From Bugula neritina (Eukaryota > Bryozoa > Gymnolaemata > Cheilostomatida > Bugulidae), in contig OZ037771.1 of the NCBI GenBank assembly GCA_964035545.1, forward strand, positions 15,256,789-15,320,788: a DNA stretch of 64,000 bases, given 5' to 3'. Under the pieces are notes generated by a model. It was not told the DNA's origin. It saw nothing but the letters and a program-made list of their open reading frames with translations, and searched no databases. Every line of letters starts with the position of its first letter. The stretch's first letter is position 1. Below are positions 1 to 37,249 of this stretch, one piece after another. The position numbers were made by a program, and so were the translations under genes.

Positions 1-25013
<25,013 letters not shown>

Positions 25014-25981
25014 TGCTATTCTCTCTGTTTATCTGGTGAAAGAATGACCATCAACTGGATATTTCTGATACAAGAAAGAATTTATTCTGCTCCGGTAGAA
25101 TAGAAATGCTCCTGCAAATCACTACAAGTTAACGTACGTTGAAGGAAACTTTGCAAGTAGCTGTAGAACAGGTTTAGTAATTCAGTTAAGTGTAGAAACT
25201 TTAGAGTAAACCCTAACAGCTATACATTATATTAATAGCCCAGCAAAAGTTAGCTTTTAAGTTAATGCAGAAAATTGTATTGTGGAAATAAAGCTTCAAT
25301 GGGCCCTGGTTCTATGCACACAAATAGATGTGTATGAAGTAGGAAACGTGATGTAGGAATGAAGGCAACAATAGCTAACCTGTACAACTTGGTGTTCAAA
25401 GAGTTTAAATAAAATACAGGAGTCACATTTTCAGATGGGATGTTAAATGCCTCAGTGTTTTATTTGAATCAAAAATAAATTGTACAATGACCAAAGGCAT
25501 AATGATAATTATATTATAGATTAGTGAATGTAAATAATATTTCAGATAAGAGTTAATTTATAGACATACAAATGTTTACATAAACAAGGATGTGGTTAGT
25601 AGATGTTTAACATATTAGATGATCTAAAAATAGACTTAGACTTTAGAGTCAGTTGTTATGCAACTGATATCTGTTCTACATAGAGTAAAATTCTACAGAT
25701 AATTGATCTCTACACAAACATATAAAATGACAACAGACATCAATGCATATTCAGTTGTTTAAATTAATTCAAAAACACTAATTTATAAAAAGTTTTAACT
25801 TTGTTTGGTTTAAATAAAATAAAAAGTTTTACAATAAGTAAAATTTTGACAAAGGTAGAAATTAATCCATGAAAAACAGTACTAGCCTAGAAAATCACAG
25901 AAATGGAACCTCTGAAAATTAGACTGTGAGTGACGATAAGGATGAATAGCGAATAAATAGGAGCTAATAATTCCCAGACTG
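25014..25981. other. Gap between LRR/SRCR gene start and NIPA gene end
   Basis: No coding exon found. Both neighbours are on the minus strand, so this stretch must hold the 3' UTR of the NIPA gene and the 5' UTR/promoter of the giant gene. On the minus strand an AATAAA lies at 25464-25459, a reasonable polyadenylation signal for the NIPA transcript about 520 bp after its stop. It leaves under 450 bp for the promoter of the downstream gene. Confidence 0.45.
25459..25464 (-). terminator. Possible polyadenylation signal of NIPA gene
   Basis: AATAAA on the minus strand about 520 bp beyond the NIPA stop codon at 25982. The region is AT-rich, so a chance match is possible. Confidence 0.35.
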
Positions 25982-28464
25982 TCAGATGCTGCCTCTACCG
26001 ATAGAGTTAGTCGCTGACGATTGACCGAACACTCGGTCCTCTCTGTCATTCTCCAGCAGCTGGTGGGTTTCATTGTGGGACTCGGATGGTTCGGATGCGT
26101 CGGTGGCCTTCTTAGTGGCACTAGAGATGTCCCGCCAAGAGATGTTCATATCCCGGAAGGCGTTTAGTAGGAAGATACCCCCTACCACTGTGAGGAAACC
26201 ACACAAGTTCCCCAGTACGTCCTTCACGTTCATGTTACCCCACTCCTACAATACAGCAGTGTGGGTTGTCTTAGCATGGAGAGCAGATAACTACTGATAC
26301 TACTACTACTAGTACTAGTAGTAGTAGTAGTACTAGTACTACTACTACTACTAGTACTACTACTAGTACTACTACTACTACTACTAGTAGTAGTAGTAGT
26401 ACTACTACTACTAGTACTACTAGTGCTACTACTAATACTACTAGTACTACTACTACTGCTACTACCACTAATACTAGTATTACTACTAATAGTACTACTA
26501 CCAGTACTATTAATACTACATTGCAGTTACCACTACCACTACATTGAAGCTACATATAGTTTGACTATTACCTTATACAAGATAGCCGAAGCAATGATTA
26601 CAAAAGTTGTGAAGAAGACGTAGTATATGGGAGTGACTACGGAGGTGTTGAAGGTATCTAGAGCTTTGTTGAGGTAAATCATCTGTATGCATATACACAC
26701 AGTCAGCTGCACTATGAAGAAGTATGTTAGCCAATTCACAAACTGGTTTTGACCTGCAATACAATTAAATAAAAGGTTATTATATAATATTATATAGTAT
26801 TATATATAAGATATTATATAGTATTATATATAAGATATTATATAGTATTATATATAAGATATTATATAATATAACATAAAGTTTATCACATATCTTCTGT
26901 TGGATTATTGAATAACAACTCAGGATGATACCACACATGAATTAATTATAACTTTCTGTAGTTGAAACTCAACACATAGTAAGAGTTCTACAAGGCCACA
27001 CTGTGAGGAGAGCGGGTGGGAGGGGGGGTGAGGTACGTACCGTGTATAGTCTGCACTATAGCGAGTCCGATAGCCTTGCATCCCATGACGGACAGAGAGC
27101 CCACGACTGAGCATATGATGATATATATGAGTACGTTCTGCTGCCCCATCTTAGGGGCGTAGTAGAAGATCATGACGAGGGAGACTATGGCTACGAGACA
27201 CACGTACACTATGAATCCTGCAACATTACAATACACAACACTGTATGTGTGTTACGCTGTAGAATAGCATGTAACACAACCCTACAAGCTAGTACAACTA
27301 CTACAGTGTTATATCTCATCACGTGACAGCATATTAGTCATAGTATCATATGCAATGTTTACATTAATCTCTGATAGTAGGCATTGATGGAAATTACAGC
27401 AGGCTGAGCTCAATGAAACTGCTCTGTATTTATTATTCAGTCACAGTGACACAGTGAGTATCACTCAGTCAACTGTGACTGAATGATACTCAGTCACAGT
27501 TGACTGAGTATCACTAAGTCACAGTGACTGAGTAATACTAAATCACTGTGACTTAGTGATACTCAACTAACAGCTAGGTACAGCCATGGTTAGACTGAGC
27601 ACCAAGCAGCTGTCTAAACAGATAGGGAGAGGTAAGACAGAAGCCCTACCCGGATCAATAAGTTTCTGTGCTAACTCTGCCATGGTGGTGACTTGCTGCT
27701 CCTCAGGAGAGTGTATGACTATGACGGTGGACCCCACCACACACAGACTACACCCCACCTTGCCTATCAGATTCAGTCTTTCTTTCAGGAAATACGAGGC
27801 TAGCAGAGCTCTGGAATAAAGTGAATACAACATACTAGGAGCTAAGGCTAGCACTGTTTACTCTACATACTAGGAGCTAAGGCTAGCACTGTTTACTCTG
27901 CATACTAAGAGCTAAGGCTAGCACTGTTTACTTTACATACTAAGAGCTAAGGCTACCACTGTTTACTCTACATACTAAGAGCTAAGGCTACCACTGTTTA
28001 CTCTACATACTAGGAGCTAAGGCTAGCACTGTTTACTCTACATACCAAGAGCTAAGGCTAGCACTGTTTACTCTACATACTAGGAGCTAAGGCTAGCACT
28101 GTTTACTCTACAAACTAAGAGCTAAGGCTAGCACTGGAGTTAGACTCGAGGCTAGAAGAGAGAAGGCAGCTGTTACTCACGCCACTATAACGCTGAGGGC
28201 ACCGAGGGGTGTGACCAGCGATGCCGGGGCAAAAGCGTAAGCTGTAAAGTTGGCAGCTTCCCCGCCGGCCATCAGCAGTAGCCCCGCCCACCACATGGGC
28301 TCCTTCAGGTAGCCATAGCCCCCGTCTCCAGCTCGCACCGAGAGGTTTAGCAGCCCCTTCTTCTTGAACACAAAGCTGGCCCCAATGAAGAGACTGGAGC
28401 TACAGGCTAGTGCCACGCCCACATAGAACTCGGTGAGTGACGTCGTAGGCTCGGTGGCTGTCAT
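25982..28464 (-). CDS. NIPA2-like: NIPA-family magnesium transporter
   Basis: Five exons: 28181-28464, 27650-27810, 27041-27217, 26572-26753, 25982-26245. They total 1,068 bp with a TGA at 25984-25982, giving 355 residues, close to human NIPA2. Family motifs recognised include [67 protein letters not shown] and a last membrane segment (GGIFLLNAF). NIPA proteins have about nine membrane segments and carry Mg2+ across plasma or endosomal membranes. I chose ATG 28464 because it puts a 10-residue leader before the EFYVGVALA segment, as in NIPA2. The frame stays open upstream only to an in-frame TAG at about 28564, with no other ATG. An acceptor-like site there suggests a 5' UTR exon further upstream. 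The tail after the last membrane segment is Ser/Glu-rich and divergent. Confidence 0.93.
26295..26525 (-). repeat. ACT/AGT trinucleotide tract in NIPA intron
   Basis: Mixed (ACT)n and (AGT)n runs that can pair with each other, in the last NIPA intron. Confidence 0.92.
27435..27565 (-). repeat. Palindrome-rich repeat in NIPA intron
   Basis: Several copies of AGTCACAGTGACT and close variants, each a near-perfect palindrome, so the tract can form hairpins. Confidence 0.85.
27825..28135 (-). repeat. 35 bp minisatellite in NIPA intron 1
   Basis: About nine copies of ACTAGGAGCTAAGGCTAGCA followed by CTGTTTACTCTACAT. Confidence 0.93.
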
Positions 28465-28564
28465 TGGAGAGGATTGGTTGGTGACGGTGGGCAGCACTAG
28501 CGGCGTGGTGGTGGCAGCAGAGAGGTTGGAGGTGAGTCCTTCCCCGAACTGGCTCTGTCCACTC

Positions 28565-31500
28565 TACAAGTACACGAAGTAGTAGCTGGCTAGCTGCTGA
28601 CATACACACAGTCTACTGTCTCATAGTACACCCCGGGAGATTAGCTAGGGTGTCACGTGACCCCCAGTATGATACAATGTCATCACAACACCAACAGAAA
28701 TAGAAAGGTAAACCGTCATGTTTAGTTAACAACTAGGAGTTTGACTTTGAAGCTTAGAATTGTGAAATAATACAAGTTTTATGGACACAAGTCTAGCATA
28801 TTAGAGCGAGTTTAGCATTATGGGAAGGTAAAAAAAATTCAGAGTTAGGTTTGCATATCCCAGAGTAGTATAACTAAACGGTGAAGAACAAACGGATAAT
28901 CATCATCATTGTCTGTGCTAGAAAATTAGATTTAGAAGAAATTTGAAAGAAAATAAAAACAATCAGCAGAAAAGAATAAAATTTGTTAGAAAAACATTTC
29001 TTGTGTAGTGAATACTATACAGAGTAATACTAGCTTTTCGATTTAGTTTCAAAACTTTTTCAATTATACTATTTTCTGTGGCAAAACAGTTGTGTAGAAC
29101 ACCAGTTGGTGTGAGGATGAGTGGCAGACAGACAACTGCGTGCAAAGGCCAGTGGAGGGCAGCAGAAGCTGGTTAATGTGGCACCACATCCCCCTGTTAA
29201 CTGCACCATTACAGCCACTTGGGTGGGCATGACACAACCACTTGGGTGGGCATGACACAACCACTTGGGTGAGCATGACACAACCACTTGGGTGGACATG
29301 ACACAACCACTTGGGTGGGCATGACACAACCACTTGGGTGGGCATGACACAACCACTTGGGTGGGCATGACACAATCACCTGGGTGGGCATGCATGAATC
29401 AAGTTACTTCACTTGAGCATCACTTGGAAACTGTTAGACTGTAAGTTGATACAACACTCCTAAGTATGTGATACTCAGCAATGTGTAGGAAGACCCGGTA
29501 TAACAGACGGGAAGGGGGGGGCTCCAGATTGGCATAGGGGGTTGAGGGATACTTATACTATGAGGGTTTAAGCCCCTCTGTGGACAGAGTTCTTTCGATT
29601 GAAATTGTGTATAACTCTATTCTGTGGTGAGCGAGTAAAATTAGTTAGAGGTTTTAGCAAATACTGAATAAAAGAAAACTATTCTATGCTAAAAGATGAT
29701 TGTGGTATTCAAGTGCAGACAACCCTTGAGCACACAGGCTATGAGCACACAGGCTATTTACCATGATTTGCTCAGATCTCTAAAATCAAGAGAAGAAACA
29801 AAATTACACAATTTCTTGAATTATAAGCTAGACTAACATATGGTTGACACTGTTTAGTTTAGATATAAATTCACAACATACTATATGCAATTCACTACTA
29901 TACAATGTGATTACATATCGGCTGTAAATAAAAATAAAGATAAATGAAATATAATATAAAATGAAGTGTGATTGTCACCAAATTTTATAAATCGATATTG
30001 ACTCTTTTCATCAAATTTCTGAGCAGATTTAAATGTTAGTCTGCAGCAAGTTCAATGTAACTACAATTCTATTTATAACAGCCTGTGCCCTGTTGGTATA
30101 AGCAATCATTTAGCAACAACCTAATACTGCAACTGTATAATGCAATTATCTACTTAAAATGTGAAGAATGAAACAAAAGCAGTGAATGTTAGGTGCAACA
30201 AGCCCAGGCAAGCACACAGAGAAGTGAAAGACTTGATGTAGGTTAGTGCACGTACTCTATATAAGTTGGTGTACATACTCTATGTAGGTTAGTGTACGTA
30301 CTCTATGTAAGTTAGTGTACGTACTCTATGTCCAGGTCTCTACCAAAGACAACATGTACTGTATAAGCGTATGAAGTGGATACAGTGGGTACAGTATACT
30401 CTAGTCAATGAAAGGTTAAACTAACATAACTGAAGTCACTTAGTGAACTTGGCACATAAAGAAAGGGATTAACTCTGCCATGCTGGAGCAGGCAGCTGCT
30501 GGTACACTTACAGCTATTCTTTGACCATATGAAGGAATGTAGGCTGTCTTGTAAAGTGTGATTGTCGCTATGGTAACACATACACAACAGCTCAGCAAGG
30601 CCGCATATTGCTTCTGATTCTGTAATTATCAGGTTTAAGAAGGTATTGCAAAACATATGGCGATTTATGTCTAAACCATCTAAAGCAGCTACAACTACTG
30701 CTGCTACTACTGTTAAAATAATAACAACAACAACAACTACTACTACTACTACTATTACTACTACTACTGCTGCTACTACCACTACCACCAGTACTACTAT
30801 TACTACTACTAATGCTGCTACTATCACTACCACCAGTACTTATATTACTACTATCGCTATTGTCACACTTACATTGATATTTAATGTCAATATCTGTGTA
30901 ACTATCTTGGTCTGTAACTAAAAATTTTAAAACTAGACTAATGCCCTTTAACATGCTCACAGCTGTTACCAGCAGATAGTAACTACTAGTCTTATGTATT
31001 CAGAGTTGAAACAATTATAGTGAAGGCTCTCAAATTTTCATCTATTATAAAGATGGGCTTACAAATATTCCACCCACTTTACAAACGCTAGCTATAAAAA
31101 TGGCATGAGAAAACAATTAAGGCTAGCACAGTTTTAAGAAACAATATAGGACTATATGACTTAGAGTTAGTTTGACAATATGACCTTGACTAAGAGTAAG
31201 ACTAGGAGAATGAATATTACACTCATTCTCAAACTTGACTGACCGAGATTCCGAGAGAACATCAGTTGTATTAGCACAAAAATAATTAAAATTAGTATAA
31301 TTATTTATATAAATTCCAATAATAGTAATAGTAATAGTAGCAACAATGCTTATATTTATATTAATATAATTAATCATTAAATTAGAATACTCATATTCAT
31401 AGTATTAATCATAATCACTTCACGATGTTGGTTTACTACTTCTAGTACTACTACTACTACTAGGAGTAGGTCTTATTCATACTCATACTGATACTCGTAG

Positions 31501-33412
31501 TCCGAGACGGAAAGACTTATACTTATAGTGACAGTATCATAGCAAGATTCGGAGTTTGAATAGGTCTACGACTAAGAGTGACGTAAGACTAACTCAAACA
31601 CTAACATCAACAGTAAGTGTAATTCTAACTATAGGTGTAAGACTAAGTCTAAGACTGCAAGTGTAAGAGTTACTGCTAGACCAGCTACTGCTAGAGTATC
31701 AGTAAGACTGAGTGAAAGTAAGACTAAGAGTATGATATCAAACTTTACACAAATTTCCACTTACCATATATACTAACGTCTAACAGTAATGATTATGAGT
31801 AACACTCCGTCTACAACTACTACTAGTACTACAAGTTGAAGTTGAAGTACTATTAGTACTAGTACTACAAACTCAAACTACAACTAGTACTACAAGTTGA
31901 ACTTGAGGTACAACGTCAACTACGAAGTTGAACATGCAATGGTTTTGTATACACATATAACTCAACGTTTTACTTATCGTGTACTTGATAAGCTAATTGA
32001 AAAATCCTTAATCCCCAAAAGAGAGCGATCCAAATATATACATCCACACTTAACACCTCTCAAATCGTGTAATTTATCAAATCTGCTGAGCATGAATCAT
32101 TTTATCAATTAGCTCGAGTAGACGCTTTATTTACCGGAAACAATTATCAGTAAAAGGAACAACTAATTGTCACGTAAATAATTTTACCTGTAGCAGTAAG
32201 TTTGTGCTCTCAGCTCGTAGCTGCAAGCCTTGGAGCAGTTTTATAACGAGTTTGGAAGTTGTCCTTTATCTTCTCCGTTGCTTCGAATTTCTAGTATTCT
32301 TGGCATAACTCAAAATGGTTGATCTCGTGGAAATAAGGTTATGCGGTGCACTATCGAGGTGCGTCCAAAAATTGAAATAAAAAGTTCAATTTTCTCAGGC
32401 TTAGTGTAATGATAATCAATTATTATATTAATGGTCATGGAATTGAATACCAACCTGAACCTCGTGTTCAGTTTTACTAACGAGTATAACAACTAACAGT
32501 AACAGTGACACTAACACTAACAGTAACAGTAAGTTACTGTTAGTGTTAGGGAGTAAGACTTCGACTAAGAGTAAGAGTAACACTAACAGTAACACTAACT
32601 GTAAGTGTAAGACTAAGTGTAACAGTAACTTCGAGTCTAAGTGTAACTGTGTAACAACTAACAATTACAAGTTGAAGTAATCACTAATTAATAACTTGAT
32701 CATTTATAATATTAATAATTATCATAGTAATTTATACTTGTACTTATACTCTTATAGCTATACTTACTTGTATCTATAGTCATTAATCATTAGCATAATG
32801 TTATTGTTAATGAATTATTAACATTAATAATAATAATAATATTGAACTCGAATGTTAGTTTTGACTTTGTGGTCCAATCAAACTTTTGTAATTATTTATA
32901 AATATTGTTCATATTCATATTGATATTTAATTTTATGCTGAAAAAATAATCAAAATGAATATACTTGTAGGAGTGTGCGTACAAAGTATTTCATTGCATA
33001 ATTACTAATTACTATTAGTGTTACTATTAGGAAATTGCAGAATTGAATATTAAATAAATTAATAATTGTTTGAGAAATTGTAACTCATTACTCACTGATT
33101 CTAAATATGTAATGATTTGCTTTGTAGATAAACTCAGCACTGGAAGCTATAGGAAGTCTCAGTCTGGTAGACTTTGTGGTGCAGATTCAGATTTAATCCA
33201 CTGATTAGCAGGTAACACTTTGTTTAAATTTTCTTTAGTTTCATCAAAAACCGTGGTTGTGCCCAACAGTTTTTCATTAAGATTTATAATTTGAAAATGA
33301 TGCCTATACGTTTGAGAGTCGTGTTGAGTATGTTTTACCAAGTGTGAGAACTATAGTCAAGGTTTATATGTAAACATGTCTTGATCAACTCCGTGGTTGT
33401 TGCAGTTGGATT
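28565..33412. other. Divergent intergenic region between NIPA and carrier genes
   Basis: No coding exon recognised in 4.8 kb. It contains minisatellites and trinucleotide runs (29205-29395, 30690-30850) and a long low-complexity zone (31300-32700). Promoters of both genes should lie here. An acceptor before 28563 on the minus strand and one at 33405 on the plus strand show that both genes probably have non-coding first exons upstream. A minus-strand CTACAG/GTAAAA donor-like site at 32188 could end the NIPA leader exon. Confidence 0.4.
29205..29395. repeat. 23 bp intergenic minisatellite
   Basis: Eight copies of CACTTGGGTGGGCATGACAC with AAC. Confidence 0.93.
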
Positions 33413-35996
33413 ATGAGTAGCCAATCCGCAGCAGCTGCTGTTTTCACAGATGCATTCCTAGACTTTGCAGGCGGCACTGTAGGTGGTGCTGCCGGGGTTC
33501 TTGTGGGTCAGCCATTAGACACTGTCAAGGTATACTTACTATACTCTAGTATACTTACTATATTCTAGTATACTTACTATACTCTATTATATTTACTATA
33601 CTCTAATATACTTACTCTCTCTCATATTATTATACTTACTATACTCTATATCAGTATACTTACTCTCTCTTTCAGTAAACTTACTATACTCTATTATATT
33701 TACTATACTCTAGTATACTTACTATACTCTAATATACTTACTCGCTCTCATATTATTATACTTACTATACTCTCTCTCTCAGTATATTTACTATATATCA
33801 GTATACTTACTCTCTCCCTCAGTATACTTACCATTTTGAATACTATCAGGTCAAACTACAGACATATCCAAACCTATACAGAAGCTCCTACAATTGCTTT
33901 GTGCAGACGTTCCGCTCTGACGGGGTGAGAAGAGGGCTGTACAGAGGTACCGTCCCCAACTTAGTGGCCAATGTAGCCGAGAACAGTGTGCTATTCTGTG
34001 CTTATGGAGCCTGTCAGACTGTCGTGGCCAACGCTTCTGGTAATTCATCTGTTTAACTCTACTTCTCCATCTTGATTTTCCACGAGTGTTCATTTCACCC
34101 GAGTCTTTTTTGGCTGGAGTCTTTTTTCACTTGATTCTTTATTTCACTCAAGTTTATTTGACTTGACACTGTATTTCACATGAGTCTATTTCACTCGAGT
34201 CAGGTTGTAAATACTTGAGTAAGGCAGTCATCTCAACACCACATAACTATACACCTTTCCATAACATATACGTTCCTCGGTGTTACATCAGGAAAGAGAG
34301 TGAGTGATTTAGATGCTACCCACAATGCCTCAGCTGGCTTCCTCGCGGCTTTCTTCTCGTCCCTAGCCCTGTGTCCCACGGAGTTGATCAAGTGCCGGAT
34401 GCAGACGCTCTCTGAGAACATGAAGTCTAGCCCTCACGGTCTACACAGGAATATGTGAGTAGTGTAGAGATCATTGTCTCCAATAGAGACTCGCTCAGCT
34501 GTGTCTCCCTCTGGATGAACATGGTCTGGGCGTGGTGACTGTGCGAATTAGTGTTTGTTTATTGATCACGTACAAGAAAGCTGTCTTCCGGAAACAACTT
34601 TTATTGGAAATAAATTTGCCACTAAATTCACAATGTTTCTGTTTAGTTTAAAGTGAGACAGGCCCCGCCCACTTTGAACTTCCTGTATAATCAGACACTT
34701 GAAGAACAATTTTGGTATTTCATAGCCTAATATTTGAGCACTAATTTGTTCTGATGACATGTGGAGTTGTATCCCCTTACAGCACACCCTATCACCTGAC
34801 CAGAAACATCCTGCGAGAAGAGGGCCTCCCCGGTCTCTTCAAGGGGCTCACCAGCACCTGGCTTCGGGAGATGCCCGGATATTTCGTCTTCTTTGGTGCA
34901 TATGAGTATTACAGGAGCTTGCTGTGTAAACCTGGCCAGTGCAAGGATGATATAGGTATGTGTAGGTATATATATAGGTATGTGTAGGTGTATATATATA
35001 TATAGGTATGTGTAGGTGTATATATAGGTATGTGTAGGTATATATATAGGTATGTGTAGGTGTATATATAGGTATGTGTAGGTATATATATAGGTATGTG
35101 TAGGTGTATATATATATATAGGTATGTGTAGGTATATATAGGTATGTGTAGGTATATATATAGGTATGTGTAGGTATATATATAGGTATGTGTAGGTATA
35201 TATATAGGTATGTGTAGGTATATATATAGGTATGTGTAGGTATATATATAGGTATGTGTAGGTGTATATATAGGTATGTGTAGGTATATATATATAGGTA
35301 TGTGTAGGTATATATATAGGTATGTGTAGGTGTATATATAGGTATGTGTAGGTATATATAGGTATGTGTAGGTATATATATAGGTATGTGTAGGTATATA
35401 TATATATAGGTATGTGTAGGTATATATAGGTATGTGTAGGTGTGTATATATAGGTATGTGTAGGTGTATATATTTGCTGTCTCTGTAGGTGTACTGCGCA
35501 CCGCTGCCGCAGGGGGTGCTGGTGGTGTGTTCTTCTGGTTGGCCGTCTATCCCGCTGACGTGATTAAGTCTAGAATACAAGTTCTTTCTCACCACGGCAG
35601 CTCGATGACCTTCACACAGCTGTTCAGACAGGTGCTGACCACGGAAGGTGCGTCACTTTAAGTAGCCTTAGGTTTGGGTCTTATTCTGTTAGAAATCTCT
35701 TCATTGGGATGGGTCACTGCTAGCTTGCTCATAGACCTAGTACTACATTTATCTGTGCCTATTGCGTTGATCTACTTAGTTCTGTGTAGTCTAAGACAAG
35801 AGTTAATATGTTGAAGCAACTTGCTGTCTATATCTTCTGCTGTTACGTTATATTAACTCATCGTATTGTAGGGGTAGCTGCCATGTATTTGGGAATTGTG
35901 CCCACTCTAATCCGAACTGTGCCAGCTACTGGCATCCTATTTGTCACATATGAAGCGACAAAGAAGCTTTTAGGAAGTATGCTTAATACTGTCTAG
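33413..35996 (+). CDS. SLC25A15-like: Mitochondrial ornithine-type carrier (SLC25 family)
   Basis: Six exons: 33413-33529, 33850-34039, 34292-34454, 34783-34955, 35489-35647, 35872-35996. They total 927 bp and 308 residues, ending TAG, the normal carrier length. All three mitochondrial carrier signatures are present: QPLDTVK (about residue 33), CPTELIK (about 130) and YPADVIK (about 235), each ending an odd-numbered membrane helix. The segments DTVKVKLQT and NVAENSVLFCAYG closely match ornithine carriers ORC1/ORC2, which exchange ornithine and citrulline across the inner mitochondrial membrane for the urea/arginine pathway. Other basic amino acid carriers are possible. The ATG lies 7 bases into an exon that follows a TTGCAG acceptor, so a 5' UTR exon lies upstream. 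Intron 4 is almost entirely a donor-bearing minisatellite. Confidence 0.92.
33530..33842 (+). repeat. Repeat filling carrier intron 1
   Basis: Irregular units of TATACTTACTATACTCTAGT starting within the exon-1 donor (GTATACTTACT). Confidence 0.85.
34956..35470 (+). repeat. Donor-bearing minisatellite in carrier intron 4
   Basis: Unit of about 20 bp, (TA)n-G-GTATGTGTAG. The last bases of exon 4 plus its donor (ATATAG/GTATGT) are the same as the unit, so the array begins at the splice site and repeats it about 25 times. Confidence 0.95.
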
Positions 35997-37249
35997 ACAC
36001 CTGTCTAGACACCTGTCTGGACAGGTGTCTAGACACATGTCTAGACACATGTCTAGACACCTGCAGATACATCTCTAGACACCTGCAGACACATCTCTAG
36101 TCACATGACTTATAATACACCTCACATATTGGTTCAAGGTCCAGGGTTTTATAATCTCTACTTCGTGTAATATTGTCATAATATCCTGTCACGATATCCT
36201 GTCATGATATTGTCAGATGATATCTGGTTTTTAAATATTATTTTAACCTTATGGTGAAACTAGTCGTAGATGTATTTATTTGAGTCAAAGTGTATTGCTA
36301 TTGTTTATAGTCCATATACATACAAGTATCTGTACATTACGAATAGTTGCTAATGGTAGGTCAAAGGTTAGTAGGCTAGGCTTTCATATAAATATCATAT
36401 ATTCAGTGTAAGCTATTGTAACTCTTGCAACTTGAACCTATGCATGTGTAGTTTCAGTAGATACTTGTAAGAATATATATTTTGGTACTTTACGCTAAGT
36501 TGAATAATTTTACAATATTGTGATGTAATCACTGATGGATTTTATTTTGGTTTATAATTTAAATCTGTATTTATCGATATAAGATTTTTACTTGTTGACC
36601 AATTTTTTATTTTTTACATGACTTTTTACACTTTGTACATTTATCTGTGCAGGAAGCCAATACATATTTGTTGCATAGAGTCATAAGTCTAGAATATTTA
36701 TGTAAATATTATCATTTATGAAACTTTCTTAGGAAGTTGCCTTCCCATCTCAATATTGTTGTAATAAGTTGAAATGGACTCATTAAACTGCCTATAGCCC
36801 GAGCCCTTTTATAACTGCCGAACTATGATTCCGAGGGATGAAGAATTGAACAACTGTCTAGCATTTCCATAATTCACAAATTGCCATATTTTAAAGCAAG
36901 CTTTAAATTTGTGATTTATGGCTTATAACATGAAGTTTGTACTTTACTTCATAAATGAGGCATTTTGCACATAAATATACCCAAAAATTACTCTATATCA
37001 TTACACAGATATAAATTCTGTTGTCTTTATGGGATTAGAGTTGTTTTCTCGTTCATGAATTTTGCAAGTCCGGAGATACTCGTCGGCTCCGCCCATAGAG
37101 ATAGCAAAACACACTATGGCCGCGCCTACTAAAATACAGCGATGGCCACGCCTTCGCAAAATCACGTGCATTTCGACGAAGCCGATTCTAGGGTTCAAAC
37201 TTCAATTCGCAAGACTGCAACTCATGCTCTAATAAATTATAACATAAAA
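35997..37249. other. 3' UTR of carrier and upstream region of epoxide hydrolase
   Basis: AT-rich, no coding exon seen. It starts with a short repeat tract directly after the carrier stop codon (36000-36110). The GC-richer patch around 37050-37190 just before the epoxide hydrolase ATG may be its promoter or 5' UTR. Confidence 0.4.
36000..36110 (+). repeat. Repeat starting at the carrier stop codon
   Basis: About nine copies of GTCTAGACACCT and variants. The first copy includes the stop codon region (GTC TAG). TCTAGA-containing units and an inverted copy allow hairpins. Confidence 0.85.

Noticed and set aside
26271-26468. Val/Leu-rich ORF resembling a membrane protein
   Set aside because: Translation of an ACT/AGT trinucleotide tract.
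28465-28563. N-terminal extension of the NIPA protein upstream of ATG 28464
   Set aside because: Frame is open but contains no ATG and is closed by TAG just upstream; treated as 5' UTR unless cDNA shows a coding upstream exon.
29064-29395. Cys/Pro/His-rich ORFs on the minus strand
   Set aside because: 23 bp intergenic minisatellite with no splice or start context.
34848-35595. Overlapping minus-strand ORFs of Tyr/Ile/Pro/Thr repeats
   Set aside because: Reverse reading of the carrier intron 4 minisatellite.
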